Below, piece by piece: positions 12,069 through 22,193 of a stretch of 64,000 bases of DNA. A program made the position numbers and the translations under genes. The stretch's first letter is position 1. Every line of letters begins with the position of its first letter. Source of the DNA: Fallopia convolvulus (taxonomy: Eukaryota > Streptophyta > Magnoliopsida > Caryophyllales > Polygonaceae); NCBI GenBank assembly GCA_964016875.1, contig OZ024719.1, positions 28,649,877 to 28,713,876 of the forward strand, given 5' to 3'. The notes beneath the pieces are model-generated. The model was given only the letters and a program-made list of their open reading frames with translations, was not told the origin of the DNA and ran no database searches.

Positions 12069-12235
12069 AGGTGGCGCAATTGGAAGTCAGAAACCCTAGG
12101 CGGGAGAAATTCCTTTTTCAAAAGAGAGCATTTTCTATGGGTTTTTTAATTACAATATTTGGAAGGCGAGTTGTTTAATGCATAACATTTGTACCATCTC
12201 ATTTCCGTTCAATTAGTATTGTACACGAAGTCTAA

Positions 12236-12603
12236 GAGCATCCCCAACAAATTCTCTATTAATTTTTCAAAAAATGGAGAACAAAATCGCATATTCTCTA
12301 TTTTTTTACCCTATATCCAGCAAATTCTCCATTTTGAACAATCATATTTATATTAATATTATTTTTATTTATATAATGTTATCAAATATAACTTAAAAAA
12401 TTGGAAGAAGACACGATTACATATGCATTTAATGCATTCTCTAAATATTTTTGGGGAATTCCCTAAATATAGGGATGACTAGTTATATTTTAGAGACTCT
12501 CCGTTTTAGAGAAATAGATGCAAAAACTTTTGGACTTAAAACACACATTAAAATCTCCAAATTTACCATTTTCAACAAAATGCAGATCATGTTTGGGATG
12601 CTC
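12236..12603. mobile_element. MITE with GAGCATCCC ends and TAA target duplication
   Basis: The left end GAGCATCCCCAACAA and the right end, read on the other strand as GAGCATCCCAAAC, form terminal inverted repeats around a 368-bp AT-rich non-coding body. TAA stands directly outside each end (12233-12235 and 12604-12606). GAGCATC-ended MITEs with TAA/TTA duplications are a common plant PIF/Harbinger-related class. It lies just upstream of the LINE 5' end. Confidence 0.8.
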
Positions 12604-12694
12604 TAATAAGTGCTATTTGCAAGAGCGTCGACATTGTTAATTGTTAAACTTGTCAAAGTAATTAAATGATTTTATTAATTAAACATATTATATA

Positions 12695-12900
12695 ATTCCT
12701 CTCTTTCATAATACTTGTCTTATTAACTATTTACACATTTTTAGGAATACTATTAAAAGTACCATTATACCACCATTTATTACTCCACTTTTTTAATTTA
12801 TTGAAAACCGCTACTAATAACCTATTAATAATTATAGATTTAAATATGTAAAGTAAAAGCTAAAATAGCGAAAAAGACATGTATTACGAAACAAATGGAG
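12695..12900. mobile_element. Stowaway-like MITE, 206 bp
   Basis: The inverted ends read attcctctctttcataatac (left) and, on the other strand, ctccatttgtttcgtaatac (right); both continue into (t/a)tgtc. TA flanks both ends (12693-12694 and 12901-12902). The ctccnt...taata(c/a) ends plus a TA duplication are the mark of Stowaway (Tc1/mariner) MITEs in plants. The interior is AT-rich and non-coding. Confidence 0.72.
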
Positions 12901-12969
12901 TACAATATAGGCATATCTCAATTCACTGTGAAAAGAAAATAATACCTTCCTTAACTGCTTTCTATGGGA

Positions 12970-13590
12970 GAAATGACAGTTGCGGTTAAACGAATGTCGG
13001 ACGTCGTTCATATTCATTTTGCTGTTATGTATATTCAATTTGACATGTATGGTATTCGAATTATTGAATAGTGAATATGAAGAGAAAAGGTTTTAAATAT
13101 ACAAATACGATTGTATAATTACAAAAATATAGCTGAATATAGCTATCAATTAGTTTGAGCATGAGTAACCAAGGATTTGAATGTCAAGATATATTCAATT
13201 TGACATGTGTGATATTTAATATGCAATAATATGAACATGAATAACACAATACAATATTCGAATGTTTGGTATTGAATAATGAATATGAATGCATAGGTTT
13301 GTAAATATACAAATAACATTGTACAATTCCATAAATGTTTGAATATAGCTACCAATTAGTTTGAACATGAGTAACCACAAATTTGAATGTTTGGTATTGA
13401 ATAGTGAATATGAAGCCATATGGTCTTGAATATACGAATAACATTGTACAGTTGTAAAATGTTTAACTATACCTACCAATTAGATTGACTATTCACTAAT
13501 TCGATATCACACACGTCAAATTGAATATACATAGCAACACGATGAATATGAATGATGACTCACATCCGTTTCTCCACGACAGTCATTTCT
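12970..13590. repeat. Long inverted repeat enclosing degenerate tandem repeats
   Basis: A roughly 110-bp arm at about 12968-13078 reappears inverted at about 13488-13578. Both arms share gagaaatgac, ttcatattcat and tatgtatattcaatttgac, and the match continues through tgaatagt. Between the arms are three degenerate copies of a unit of about 130 bp starting ttggtattgaatartgaatatgaa (13048, 13265 and 13390 regions). This is a foldback-type or MULE-type non-autonomous DNA element. I could not fix its outer ends or a target duplication. Confidence 0.6.
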
Positions 13591-13796
13591 CAACAACATG
13601 CCGTTTCTGTTGATCGCAAATCATCACGTATTTCAAAACATAAAATAATAATTCTGATTAAAAATAAGGAAATTTTATTGAAGAACTATAGCAAGGCCTA
13701 TATTTTTGTTTTGTCAAATATTTTTAAGCTTCTTACACTAAAATGTAGGCTTAGAATCTCACAACAACTAAACGGGTTTCGATGATCATTCCAGTG

Positions 13797-13914
13797 TGTT
13801 AAAAGATGAAGTTTGGGGAAATACAAAGAGAATCGAGAGAATGAAAGTCTTTCATTGAAAGAACAGAGAGTATCCAGTTACAACTTGTTTTGCTATTTAT
13901 ACAAAACACCGACA
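13797..13914 (-). repeat. Short copia LTR (3' LTR of the minus-strand relic)
   Basis: Read on the minus strand the segment starts TGTCGGTG and ends CTTTTAACA, has a TATA-like box (tataaatag near 13895), and lies directly downstream of a purine-rich run (ggaggggggtag, plus-strand 13929-13940 region) of the kind used as a polypurine tract. A length of about 118 bp suits a small copia LTR. Only one copy is in the window, so boundaries are inferred from the TG...CA form and position. Confidence 0.55.
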
Positions 13915-13919
13915 ACTAG

Positions 13920-14541
13920 CTATTTCTACCCCCCTCCAAGCTAGGCATGTGAAGGAACGAACATGCCAAGCTTGGATACAACTTGATGTTGTTGATGAGA
14001 GAGTAAATTTTTTGTTAAAACATCAGCTATTTGTTCCCCAATATGTACATATGAAACTCCATGATTTTATCTATAGTAAAATGAACATCTATTTCAATAT
14101 GTTTGGTGCGCTCATGCTGCACCAGATTCCTAGCAATCTGAACTGTTGAATTGTTATCACAATGCAATATTGCATGCTTGACTGAAGAAATGAAAAAATC
14201 ATCAAGTATCCTTACTAGCCAAGTGACCTCAGTGATAGCTTAAGCCATAGCTCTATATTCAGCATTTGTAGAGCTTTTGGAAACTACACTTTGTTTCTTG
14301 CTCTTCCAACTAATAGGAGAATTACCCAACATTAAGTTGTATCCTGTTACTCACCTTCTAGTAATGATACATGATGCCCAGTCTAAGTCAGAATAACCAA
14401 ATAAAATCGGGTTATCACTACCATTTAGTAGTATGCCATAACTTGAAGTGCCTTGAATATATCTCAATGTATGTAAGAGAGTTGAGTAATGAGATGGTCG
14501 GGGATTTGCATAAATTGAGAAAATGTTTGAACTGTGAAACA
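13920..14541 (-). pseudogene. Copia RNase H relic, minus strand
   Basis: Read on the minus strand this is the C-terminal end of a Ty1/copia polyprotein. PRPSHYSTLLHTLRYIQGT, YSDLDWA, then SWKSKKQSVVSKSSTNAEYRAMA and HERTKHIEIDVHF mark the RNase H domain that removes the RNA strand during replication. Stop codons interrupt it. It runs into the purine tract and short LTR at 13914-13797. Upstream pol is missing because the sequence is cut near 14541, where an oppositely oriented copia begins. Confidence 0.85.
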
Positions 14542-15429
14542 CAAATCTGGTCGAGTGTGGCTAGGATTGCAGCAATACACCTCTTGATTGCCTTTTCATC
14601 TCACAAAGGCTTCAAGCTCTATCAAATTGATGTAAAGATTGTGTTCCTCAATGGTCACCTCAAAGAAGAAGTCTCGGCCTCTAGGTGTTGAGGAAGGGAA
14701 CTACCCCAACGATGTCTACTTTCTCAAAACGGCACTCTATGGCCTCAAGCAAGCTCCTAGAGCGTTGTATGACAAGTTTTCTCAATTCCTCTTGTCCAAT
14801 GGGTACCATCGTGGTTCCATTGACAAGACTCTTTTTCTTAAGAAAGAATTTAATTTTTTTAATTATCTAAGTTTGTATAGATGATATTGTTTTTGGTGCT
14901 ACTAACTCTTTACTTATTGATAAGTTCAAAATTTTAATGTGTAATGAGCTTGAAATGAGCTTAATAAGGGAACTAACATTCTTCTTTGGACTCCAAAATT
15001 CACAAACCAAAGAGGTAACAAGAATCCATCATCATAGAAAAATGCTCAGAAAATATGGGATGGACACCTCTAAGGGCTCAAAATATATACAACCCCCTAT
15101 ACTTGTGCAAATTGGTCATATAGACACCCCACCTTTGGTTTGGACCAATTGAGCACTTAAACTTAATAATTCGGGCATATTAAACACCTGATTGATGACA
15201 ACTTCATTGAGTGTATAACACGCACCCAATTGTTTTTCCATCTTTGTGCCACATAAGATCAAAACCTTCTCACATAATTTAATCTGTGACACATAAGCCC
15301 AAAACTTGCCACATATATTTAAAAAGTGAATTAATTTTTTCTACCAAAAAAAACATAATTTTTTTTTATTAAAACAAAAAAGATTAAGGTCTGATTGGGG
15401 CCAAATCGCCATTGGAGCAATAACCCAAA

Positions 15430-15535
15430 TCTTTCATGTTTTAGCAACAACACAGATCTGGCACCACCATTGACGCCCCAGATCTTTCATGTTTCAGCAA
15501 CAACATAGATCTGTCATCGCCATTGACGCCCCTCC
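15430..15535. repeat. 53-bp direct tandem repeat
   Basis: Two adjacent copies share gatctttcatgtt(t)(t/c)agcaacaaca, then agatctg(g/t)ca and attgacgcccc. They lie immediately before the GC-rich centre of the long-TIR element and differ at few positions. Confidence 0.75.
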
Positions 15536-15807
15536 ATACCATCCCGAACAACCTTTCCCCGCCCTCGCTGCCGCCTAGCTCTACGGCCATGTCGTCCCCT
15601 TCAACCCCGGCACCCACATCTTCACCATCTCGTCCCCTTCAATGGTGGATTTGCAGGGCTTGTTCCAACTTTGGAATGAGAACCCAGATCCACCAGTGGG
15701 CCAACGAGGCGTTGGAGGAGGCAACAACTACAACCATTCTTGTTTTCTTCTCTGACAAAAGAAGCACGAGCATTCTCCCGCGAGGTAGAAAAAGATGTAC
15801 AAGCTAG
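15523..15807 (+). CDS. GC-rich 94-codon frame inside the long-TIR element, possible captured exon
   Basis: The frame reads MTPLHTIPNNLSPPSL and continues proline/serine-rich, then RACSNFGMRTQIHQWANEAL. A second frame through the same bases gives GHVVPFNPGTHIFTISS, which looks more protein-like, so the true ancestral frame is uncertain. I do not recognise a family for either. Its base composition differs sharply from the surrounding AT-rich arms. It may be a captured piece of a host exon or only a chance frame in GC-rich DNA. Confidence 0.3.
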   Translation: MTPLHTIPNNLSPPSLPPSSTAMSSPSTPAPTSSPSRPLQWWICRACSNFGMRTQIHQWANEALEEATTTTILVFFSDKRSTSILPRGRKRCTS

Positions 15808-16775
15808 AATAAGGGGTTTTGGTTTTCTATTTTATTTTTATTTTTAAATAATTTTCCATGTCAAGCATCACTCTTTCAATAAGGGTTTTGTTTTGTTTTT
15901 TATTTTTTATTTTTATATTAATTCTATGTCACCTAGATTAGGGGGTCCACTCGCCCAGTTGCACTTGGATTACACGCACATCGCCACATCAGCGACTAGG
16001 TGCTTAATAGGTCCAAATTATTAAGTTTAAGTGCTCAATAGGTCCAAACCAAAGGTGAGGTGTCTAAATGACCAATTGATGCTCCAATCTCACCCAACAC
16101 TCGCTTAGACGCCAATGAAACAGCCCATTGATACTCCTTTCTCTACTTAACTGCAAGTAGACTAGACATTATGTTTTCAGTGTGCCTTTGTGTACGCTTT
16201 CAAGCTAACCCTATATAATCAAACTTGAAAGAGTTAGAGAGGATTTTCATGTACTTAAGGGAAATGACAGCCTTTGCTTGTGGTATTCCAAGGAACAATT
16301 CCCTTGAACAGTGGCATACTCAAATGCGGACTTTGTTGGCCAAATAGTTGATCAAAATAGCACTTCTGAAATGACCCAATTCCTTAGATCATGTCAAGTA
16401 TCATGGGGGTCAAAGAAGAAAAACTCCATGACACTCTCAATTGTAGAAGCAGAGTATGTGGCAGGCACCTCATGTTGTTTCCATGTTCTATGGCTGAAGT
16501 ACCAACTACAAGATTAAGGTATGTCCCTAGGCAATGTTCCCATTCGTTATGATAACACTAGTGCCATAAACATATCTAAAAATCCTATACATCATTATCG
16601 TACTAAGCATATAGACATCATGCATCATTTTTTACATGATAATGTTGAGCATGGAAAGATCTCTATGGAACACTGTAGAATTGAAGAGCAAATCACAGAC
16701 ATTTTCACCAAAGCCTTAGACAAACGTCCCTATAAGCACCTTAGGATACTTTTAAGGATGATAACTCTAAATTAA

Positions 16776-18382
16776 ACAAGTCTTGGGTTTTTAGTCTCCC
16801 TATGCTTGGCTAGACTAATTGTTTTGCATGCTAGGGAACTATAGGAACTCGACTTTCACTTTGCCTTCTTTCTAGTCTAAAGCTTAATTCGTTGCATGTG
16901 TGGAACTTTATTTATTTTTTGCCCAAAATGATCAACATGAGTTCCCTTCACCCTCGTTACAAGCCATAATGATGGTTGATCATAAAAACACCCTACGCAA
17001 TGAAGCAGGCAAACGCTTCCTATGAACCAATATTAACCTTTCTTCACGGGTTGCAATGCTTGTGTTCCCTCTAACCCTTATTCATAAAAAGTTTGGATAT
17101 GAGTCTCGTTACCCACTCTATCCAAACCAAGCCTTTTTCTACTTTATCATCAGAACTATGTAGGAAAAAAGGGTCTTCCACATGGGAATACTAGAAATTG
17201 AATCGACAAAGCGAATGTTGCATGTGAAAATGAGAAATTGTGACAGAATTCTTAATGATTAAGGAACAATGTGAACCAAGCATTCCTAGCGTGATTTGAC
17301 CACAACAGGAAATGGTGACATGCGTAGCCTGCACTAATTGATCCGGATCAGGTCCGTTTCTTCTACTCTTCCTTCTCCCTTTTTGACAATGGTATACCGG
17401 GTGAGATAGCCATCTAGGGAGACAAGTTCCCTTTCTCCGAGGCTATTATTCGGAGATAGTTAAAGGTGTTATGGGAAGGGTTGGGCACCCTTCATACCAC
17501 AAACTAGGACACCTTCCACGGGAGGAAATTCTACACCGTCTCGACGAGGGGTGTGTTCCCTAGAATGGGATCCTCACTCACAATCTCTCCCTCCTCGCCA
17601 AGCTTGGCCACTAGTTCATAATCATGGTGGTGATCCCTCATCAAGAGAAGCACAATACTTTGAAAATCCAAGATGCCATTCTCCTAGATCACTTCCTCTC
17701 TCGCCAACCAATCAATCTGCCTAAGATCGTCCTTGGCCACATGACCAAGTGTGTGAGTCTGCCCACTAACTCTCTTCCTTATTCTGCACTTGTGAAAAAG
17801 ATAGTAAAAAAGGAATAGCTCTATGAGCCTAAGGAAGAAGTGCAACTTGGCCATGAACTGAACTTGGCCATTATTCAAAAGTTGAGGTACTCCGAGCAAC
17901 ATGAGGAACAACAAATGACTCAACTTCCTAACCTTGAGGTTGAGAGAGTAGGTGATGGGGAATCTAATTAATCTGCTTCACCACGCATGCACCACTGATT
18001 AGATGTTCAAGGTGTTGCTCAAGATAAAGGACCTTCTTCAAGCACATCACCCATGATCTAGTCCCTTTCCTCCTTAGCCCCTCTATCTCCCACTATTTTG
18101 TACCTTTTTTTCTTCTGTTCCACCATTGTACAAATATTTACTTAAGTAATGAATGGTCTTTATTTTGAATGTGTGTTCCTCTTAGAAATGCTTTTCCTAA
18201 GGGGGAACGGTTTGCTCAAAATGCTAAGTAGGAACTACTATGTCAATGGGAGTGGAACTCCTTGTGAAACTTATCTTGTCATATATTGTATTAGGGAACT
18301 CAGAAACATTCATTTGTTCATCACATGCATTGAAATACTTGTCTTTTTGAAATGTGTTTGTCATCATCAAAAAGGGAGAAAT
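16776..18382 (+). other. Region between copia pol and 3' LTR, possible degenerate env-like ORF
   Basis: About 1.6 kb separates the end of pol from the inferred purine tract. It contains only short frames, for example 17624-17818 and its continuation past a stop to about 17970 (LPNLEVERVGDGESN). Sireviruses often carry an extra, env-like ORF in this position, so a decayed copy is a reasonable reading, but no diagnostic motif was seen. Confidence 0.35.
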
Positions 18383-18540
18383 TGTAGGAATAGTGTTGGG
18401 AACTCACGTTCTACAACACTTGAACAATGACCGATTTCTACAGTTTTGATAATGACAAACACCATTAGGGAGCTAACGCGTTTTATTCAAGTATTTCAAA
18501 GGAACATACAAAGATGTTCCCATTAAGGAAAAACTCGAGT
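18369..18540 (+). repeat. Polypurine tract and start of the Sirevirus-like 3' LTR
   Basis: The run aaaaagggagaaat at 18369-18382 is a typical polypurine tract. It is followed by TGTAGGAATAG at 18383, then tgttgggaac and ttttgataatgacaaacacc, wording commonly seen at Sirevirus LTR starts. A possible TATA box (gtataaaaat) is near 18688. I could not find the 3' end of this LTR, so the annotated end is only a minimum. Confidence 0.5.
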
Positions 18541-19995
18541 TCCATATGTTCCATACCTAAGGGAAATTTCAAGTCACTCCAAAGACAAACCAGCGTGAAA
18601 TGCGGATGCTGGTTTTAGACAGATCAGAGGGACATTCTGTGGATCTGACTAATCCCAATCATCTAACGGCTTGATGAGCTTTTAGTGTATAAAAATCGAG
18701 CTTGTTTTGCGTTGGCGGAGTGGCTTTGGGATATTGAATGGGAAATATAGAAGTCCCAATATGCAATTAAGAGATCTAGGGTTTAGTCTGGTCCTAGTTG
18801 ATGCTTGTACAATTGTGCTGATTAGAGGGTGGTCCAAACCCTCAAACCCTAGCCAGTCGCAATTCTCTTTTGGGCCTGAATGAAGAGACCGTACCACTAC
18901 TAACCTCTATTCCATGTGACCTCATGGAGTCATGGGTATAATTTGCGGGGACTACACACCTATACGCCTCTGAATGCAAACTTGGCTTATCCACATACAA
19001 CGCGTACGTACACAATATTATTAATAAATCATCATTCACCAACGAATCACACCGAAATCTGTTTTTATTATTTCATCTCTATCGGTAATCGGTCTAATCC
19101 ACATCAGAATTAATGTTCGAGTTTTAAATAATAATATACAAGTTTGTTGAGAATAAAAGTTCTTAATAAATTAAAAATAATGTTCGAGTTCTCTTGGAAT
19201 AGAATTAGACATATACTAACTATACCCGTCGTGCCATGCACGACTACATAAATTTAATATTTAATTTAAAAAAATTATAATAAATTTTACAATTGGTGTT
19301 ATGTAAAACACGCTAAAATTATTAAAGTGAGCCCACTATAATTTTGATGGCTTAATGATAATTTAGTTATGTAAAAATATAAATAAAGATTATTTGAATT
19401 ATAATTATTTAATTTTAAAAATATTTTACAAAAAATATAAAAAAAGGAAAAAGTAATCTAAGTTCTTGTAATTTTTTTATCAAATTCAATTCTTTAAAAA
19501 CATTTGAATAAAAACAAAAAATATACTTAATAAGAAACGATGAAAAAATATAAATAAAGAATGAATTTTTTAATGATAAGAAAATTATTTATATTTACAT
19601 AAATAATTCAAAAAGAAATTAAAGAAAAGATAACGTAATTTTTATTATCAAAAGTCAATTTAGGCAAGTAATTATCTAGATTGAAAGGTCTATTTTTTAT
19701 CAAAATTTTATTTAAGATAAATCTTTTACATAAGTATATAAAAAAATAAAGATAAAATAATTATCCTTAATTTTAAATAAAATTCGAATTTAATTTTTTC
19801 ATAAAATAGATAGAAATTTAATTGAAAAAACTAAATTAATATATCTATCTTAATACATAATATCTAATATTTTATAACTTATTTTAGTTTTAGAGAAAAA
19901 AACAGATCTATGCTATATCCTAATATATAAAAAATAATTTTTTTTATTATAGATAAAATCTTTCCTAAATTAATTTATCATATTTCTATATTTTC
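18541..19995. other. LTR remainder and AT-rich sequence, no gene seen
   Basis: The first few hundred bases probably continue the copia LTR. From about 19120 the sequence becomes very AT-rich with no open frame. Near 19225 there is an imperfect palindrome acccgtcgtgccatgcacga. Similar wording marks the end of a repeat common in plant genomes, whose other end may lie at about 22760-22885 beyond the LTR element inserted at 19996; that link is tentative. Confidence 0.35.
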
Positions 19996-20611
19996 TGATG
20001 CGACTCTGCCCTAGCTCGGACCCTACTCAGACGGACCCGAGACGTCCTAAACCTTAGAGACCCCCATGGATTAGGACTTAGTATCATTTATGTATTATTT
20101 ATATTATTATTTCTATTTCCGTCATTTACATTCCGTCTTTACTATTTTGGGCGTGTGTTCTCTTATGCTTAAGAGACCGGCCCATTAAGCTATCATAAGG
20201 CCCATTAGGCCATTAGGGTTAGATTGCAACTTTCTATTTTTAGCAGTTACTATTATTAGTTTTATGGGCTTGGATGTTGGGCCTAGCATGTTGCTAACCC
20301 TAATCCACCCCATTTAGAACTAGGGTTTTGTGTGGCCTCTTCTATATAAAGGAGCCACACCCCTTTTTATTAATCACGTCATAATGAAATAGCCAAGCTT
20401 ATAGTAGAGTCGAGTTTCCTCCTATCCCTTGGCCCGACGTCACCCCGGTTCCTTTTATCCTTGTTACTACCTCGCCCCACCCTCGTTCCGACGAGCATTA
20501 GAGGCCCGCGAGTCCACTTTTGTGGGCTCGTACTTATCCGGTTACCCTTTTTGGAGAAGATCCGGACGATTCGAGCCTAGATCCGCCCCTTGTGACCCTA
20601 GGGACGCATCA
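19996..20611 (+). repeat. 5' LTR of the compact element
   Basis: It begins TGATGCG and ends GCATCA. A TATA box (ctatataaag) is at about 20341-20350, placing transcription start roughly 30 bp downstream within the LTR. The internal words ggcccattaa, ggcccattag and gccattaggg recur close together near 20180-20215. Confidence 0.95.
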
Positions 20612-20613
20612 AT

Positions 20614-20625
20614 TGGTATCAGAGC
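20614..20625 (+). other. Primer-binding site, initiator Met-tRNA type
   Basis: TGGTATCAGAGC lies two bases after the 5' LTR. It is the standard complement of the 3' end of plant initiator methionine tRNA, where minus-strand synthesis starts. Confidence 0.93.
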
Positions 20626-20841
20626 GTTAGGCGGTTCGAACAGACCCTTCTCCGTCCCTTAAAAAAAAAACGTCGATTCTGCCCAGATTTCGGCCACAAA
20701 AAAAATTTATTTTTCTGCAATTTTTTTCATATTCCTGTAGGTCTTTTCGATACAAGTCCGGGCATATATAATTCGTCCAAAACGGACGTCGTTTGCCCCT
20801 CCAAAAGGCCGAAATACGAACCAAGCCAGCGCGTCGGGACG

Positions 20842-20905
20842 CACCAGCGTGCCAGGACTCCGCCACCAGCGTGCCAGGACTCCGCCACCAGCGTGCCAGG
20901 ACTCG
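20842..20905 (+). repeat. Three tandem copies of a 22-bp leader repeat
   Basis: The unit caccagcgtgccaggact plus ccgc starts at 20842, 20864 and 20886 in the GC-rich leader between the primer-binding site and the ORF. The copies are identical over the 18-base core. It may be a packaging or dimerisation signal, which is only a guess. Confidence 0.85.
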
Positions 20906-21248
20906 AATCCTGGCACAATCCAGCCCTGCAGCGACGCACCAGCAACGCGCCACAACGCGCCGACGGATCCAGCCACGCGCGCCCCCGTGCCAGCCTACTT
21001 ATTTTCGGAAACCCTAGATCTTTCCGAAGATTGTGTTGGTTGTGATTTGGGAGCATATCTTTTATTATCTTATTTTATTTTATTTATTTTTGATTTTATC
21101 CTTTTGTAAAAGATCGTAATTATAAAAGATCTTCTAGTTACTTTTATTTTTAGGATAGATTTTATTATTTTCCGTTTTTAACGGGATCTTTCGGATTGTG
21201 GAAGATTTCGTAATATTGTAAAAACAAAAAAAAACCGAGAGCCAAGCC

Positions 21249-22193
21249 ATGTCTTGGACTTGCTCGATCGTTTGGGACGGTTCGGACTCTTGGGATCGGC
21301 CTCGTCGACGAGTCAATACTCGTCCCTATAGGCCGCTTTCGAGGGACGATCCGGATTGGATCCCACCATATAGACTCCAGGAGAATCGGGCCCGCTATTA
21401 CGGCGAAATTCCAAAACCCCGACGTCGATCATACGTTGAACGGGATTGGAGTCCGCCACCTCGGCGTCCGAAACCCCGATACGAAGAACGGGATTGGAGC
21501 CCGCCACTTCGGCGCACGCGTACCCGATTCGATGAGCGGGACTTGAGTCAGCCACCTCGGCTACCCAGAAACCGCACCGCGGAGGCCCAAAGGCCTCCCC
21601 CGGCCCGCGCATCACCAGCCCATAGCGCCGACACTCCGACTCCTCCTTGGATCGCACGGATCGCGGAGCTCGAGCGCCTTCTCACCGAAGCCAACCGAGA
21701 GGCTCAACCGTGGCCGGCACCCCACGTGCCTTCGCACGCGTCGAGTCCAGCGACGTCGGCGCCCATCCTTAGCGAGGTCCCTAGCGACGTGCCGAGACAC
21801 GAGTCGAGCCCAGCGCCAGACGAAGTCTCTACCGAGGCCCCTCCCGAGTTCCTTACCGAGGCCCTTTCCGAGGATCCTACCGAGGTTCTTCCCGAGGTCC
21901 TTTCCGAGGATCCTCCCGAGGTTCTTCCCGAGGTCCTCCCTGATTCTGACGCTGAAATCGAGCCCAAGCTTGCGCCTGCTCCTGTGTCGACACCATATTT
22001 ACTCGAGACTACACATGTCGATGGCAAGGCGTTGTTGAGATCGTCGCCTTCTTCCCTTTTCCGACACATGTCGAAGCGAGGACGCTTCGAAGCTAAGCGG
22101 AGGAGAATGATGCGACTCTGCCCTAGCTCGGACCCTACTCAGAAGGACTCGAGACGTCCTAGACCTTGGAGACCCCCATGGATTAGAACTTAG
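21249..22193 (+). CDS. Unfamiliar 314-residue Arg/Pro/Glu-rich protein of the compact LTR element
   Basis: This is the only substantial frame in the element. Residues 1-110 are strongly basic and carry three repeats built on ERDWSPPPRRPKPRY, ERDWSPPLRRTRTRF and ERDLSQPPRLPRNR. Residues 130-145 include a short helical stretch (IAELERLLTEANREAQ). Residues 175-245 are acidic and proline-rich with repeats of the EVLPEVLSEDP kind. The last 28 codons or so run into the 3' LTR, which starts at 22108, so stop codon and C-terminus are LTR-encoded. It sits in the gag position but has no zinc knuckle or major homology region that I can see. A diverged gag-like nucleic-acid binder is my best guess; a captured host protein is the alternative. 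The frame is intact. Confidence 0.6.
   Translation: MSWTCSIVWDGSDSWDRPRRRVNTRPYRPLSRDDPDWIPPYRLQENRARYYGEIPKPRRRSYVERDWSPPPRRPKPRYEERDWSPPLRRTRTRFDERDLSQPPRLPRNRTAEAQRPPPARASPAHSADTPTPPWIARIAELERLLTEANREAQPWPAPHVPSHASSPATSAPILSEVPSDVPRHESSPAPDEVSTEAPPEFLTEALSEDPTEVLPEVLSEDPPEVLPEVLPDSDAEIEPKLAPAPVSTPYLLETTHVDGKALLRSSPSSLFRHMSKRGRFEAKRRRMMRLCPSSDPTQKDSRRPRPWRPPWIRT

Larger units (their letters stand above)
4469..12161 (-). mobile_element. Near full-length L1-type LINE, split by a solo LTR
   Basis: This is a non-LTR retrotransposon read on the minus strand: ORF1 with a DUF4283-type domain and zinc knuckle, then ORF2 with endonuclease, reverse transcriptase, zf-RVT and RNase H, then a short 3' UTR ending in an A-run (plus-strand T-run near 4466-4471). 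A 16-bp target duplication GGAAGGC(A/G)AGTTGTTT flanks it at 4453-4468 and 12162-12177 with one mismatch, so both ends are present and the 5' end is not truncated. Subtracting the 1401-bp solo LTR and its 5-bp duplication leaves about 6.3 kb, a normal plant L1 length. Both ORFs carry many stops and frameshifts, so the copy is dead. Confidence 0.93.
15084..16078. mobile_element. Long-TIR DNA element inserted in the copia relic (possible Pack-MULE)
   Basis: An inverted repeat of more than 65 bp bounds this 1-kb insert: the left arm (15108-15175) reads caaattggtcatatagacac, then gagcacttaaacttaataat, and the right arm (16010-16077) repeats it inverted. The left end has about 24 extra bases not matched on the right, so one end may be truncated. 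I see no clean target duplication. The GC-rich centre (about 15520-15790) stands out from its AT-rich arms and holds a 94-codon frame, as expected if a host exon had been captured. It also holds a 53-bp direct repeat (see separate entry). Confidence 0.7.
14542..16775 (+). pseudogene. Sirevirus-like copia pol relic (reverse transcriptase and RNase H), interrupted
   Basis: Plus-strand Ty1/copia polyprotein fragments. The reverse transcriptase starts near 14556 (FKLYQIDVK, then YFLKTALYGLKQAPRA at 14729) and reaches a VDDI catalytic box near 14880, ending at RKYGMDTSKGSK (about 15083). It resumes at 16079 with APISPNTRLD, LYLTASRLDIMFSVCLC, and continues into RNase H (VEAEYVAGTSC; RYDNTSAINISKNP; TKHIDIMHHF). 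The two halves join without loss or gain relative to the family pattern, so the intervening 1 kb is an insertion. There are stops and frameshifts throughout, and gag, protease and integrase are absent. The lineage call rests on this sequence style and on the 3' end described separately. Confidence 0.85.
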
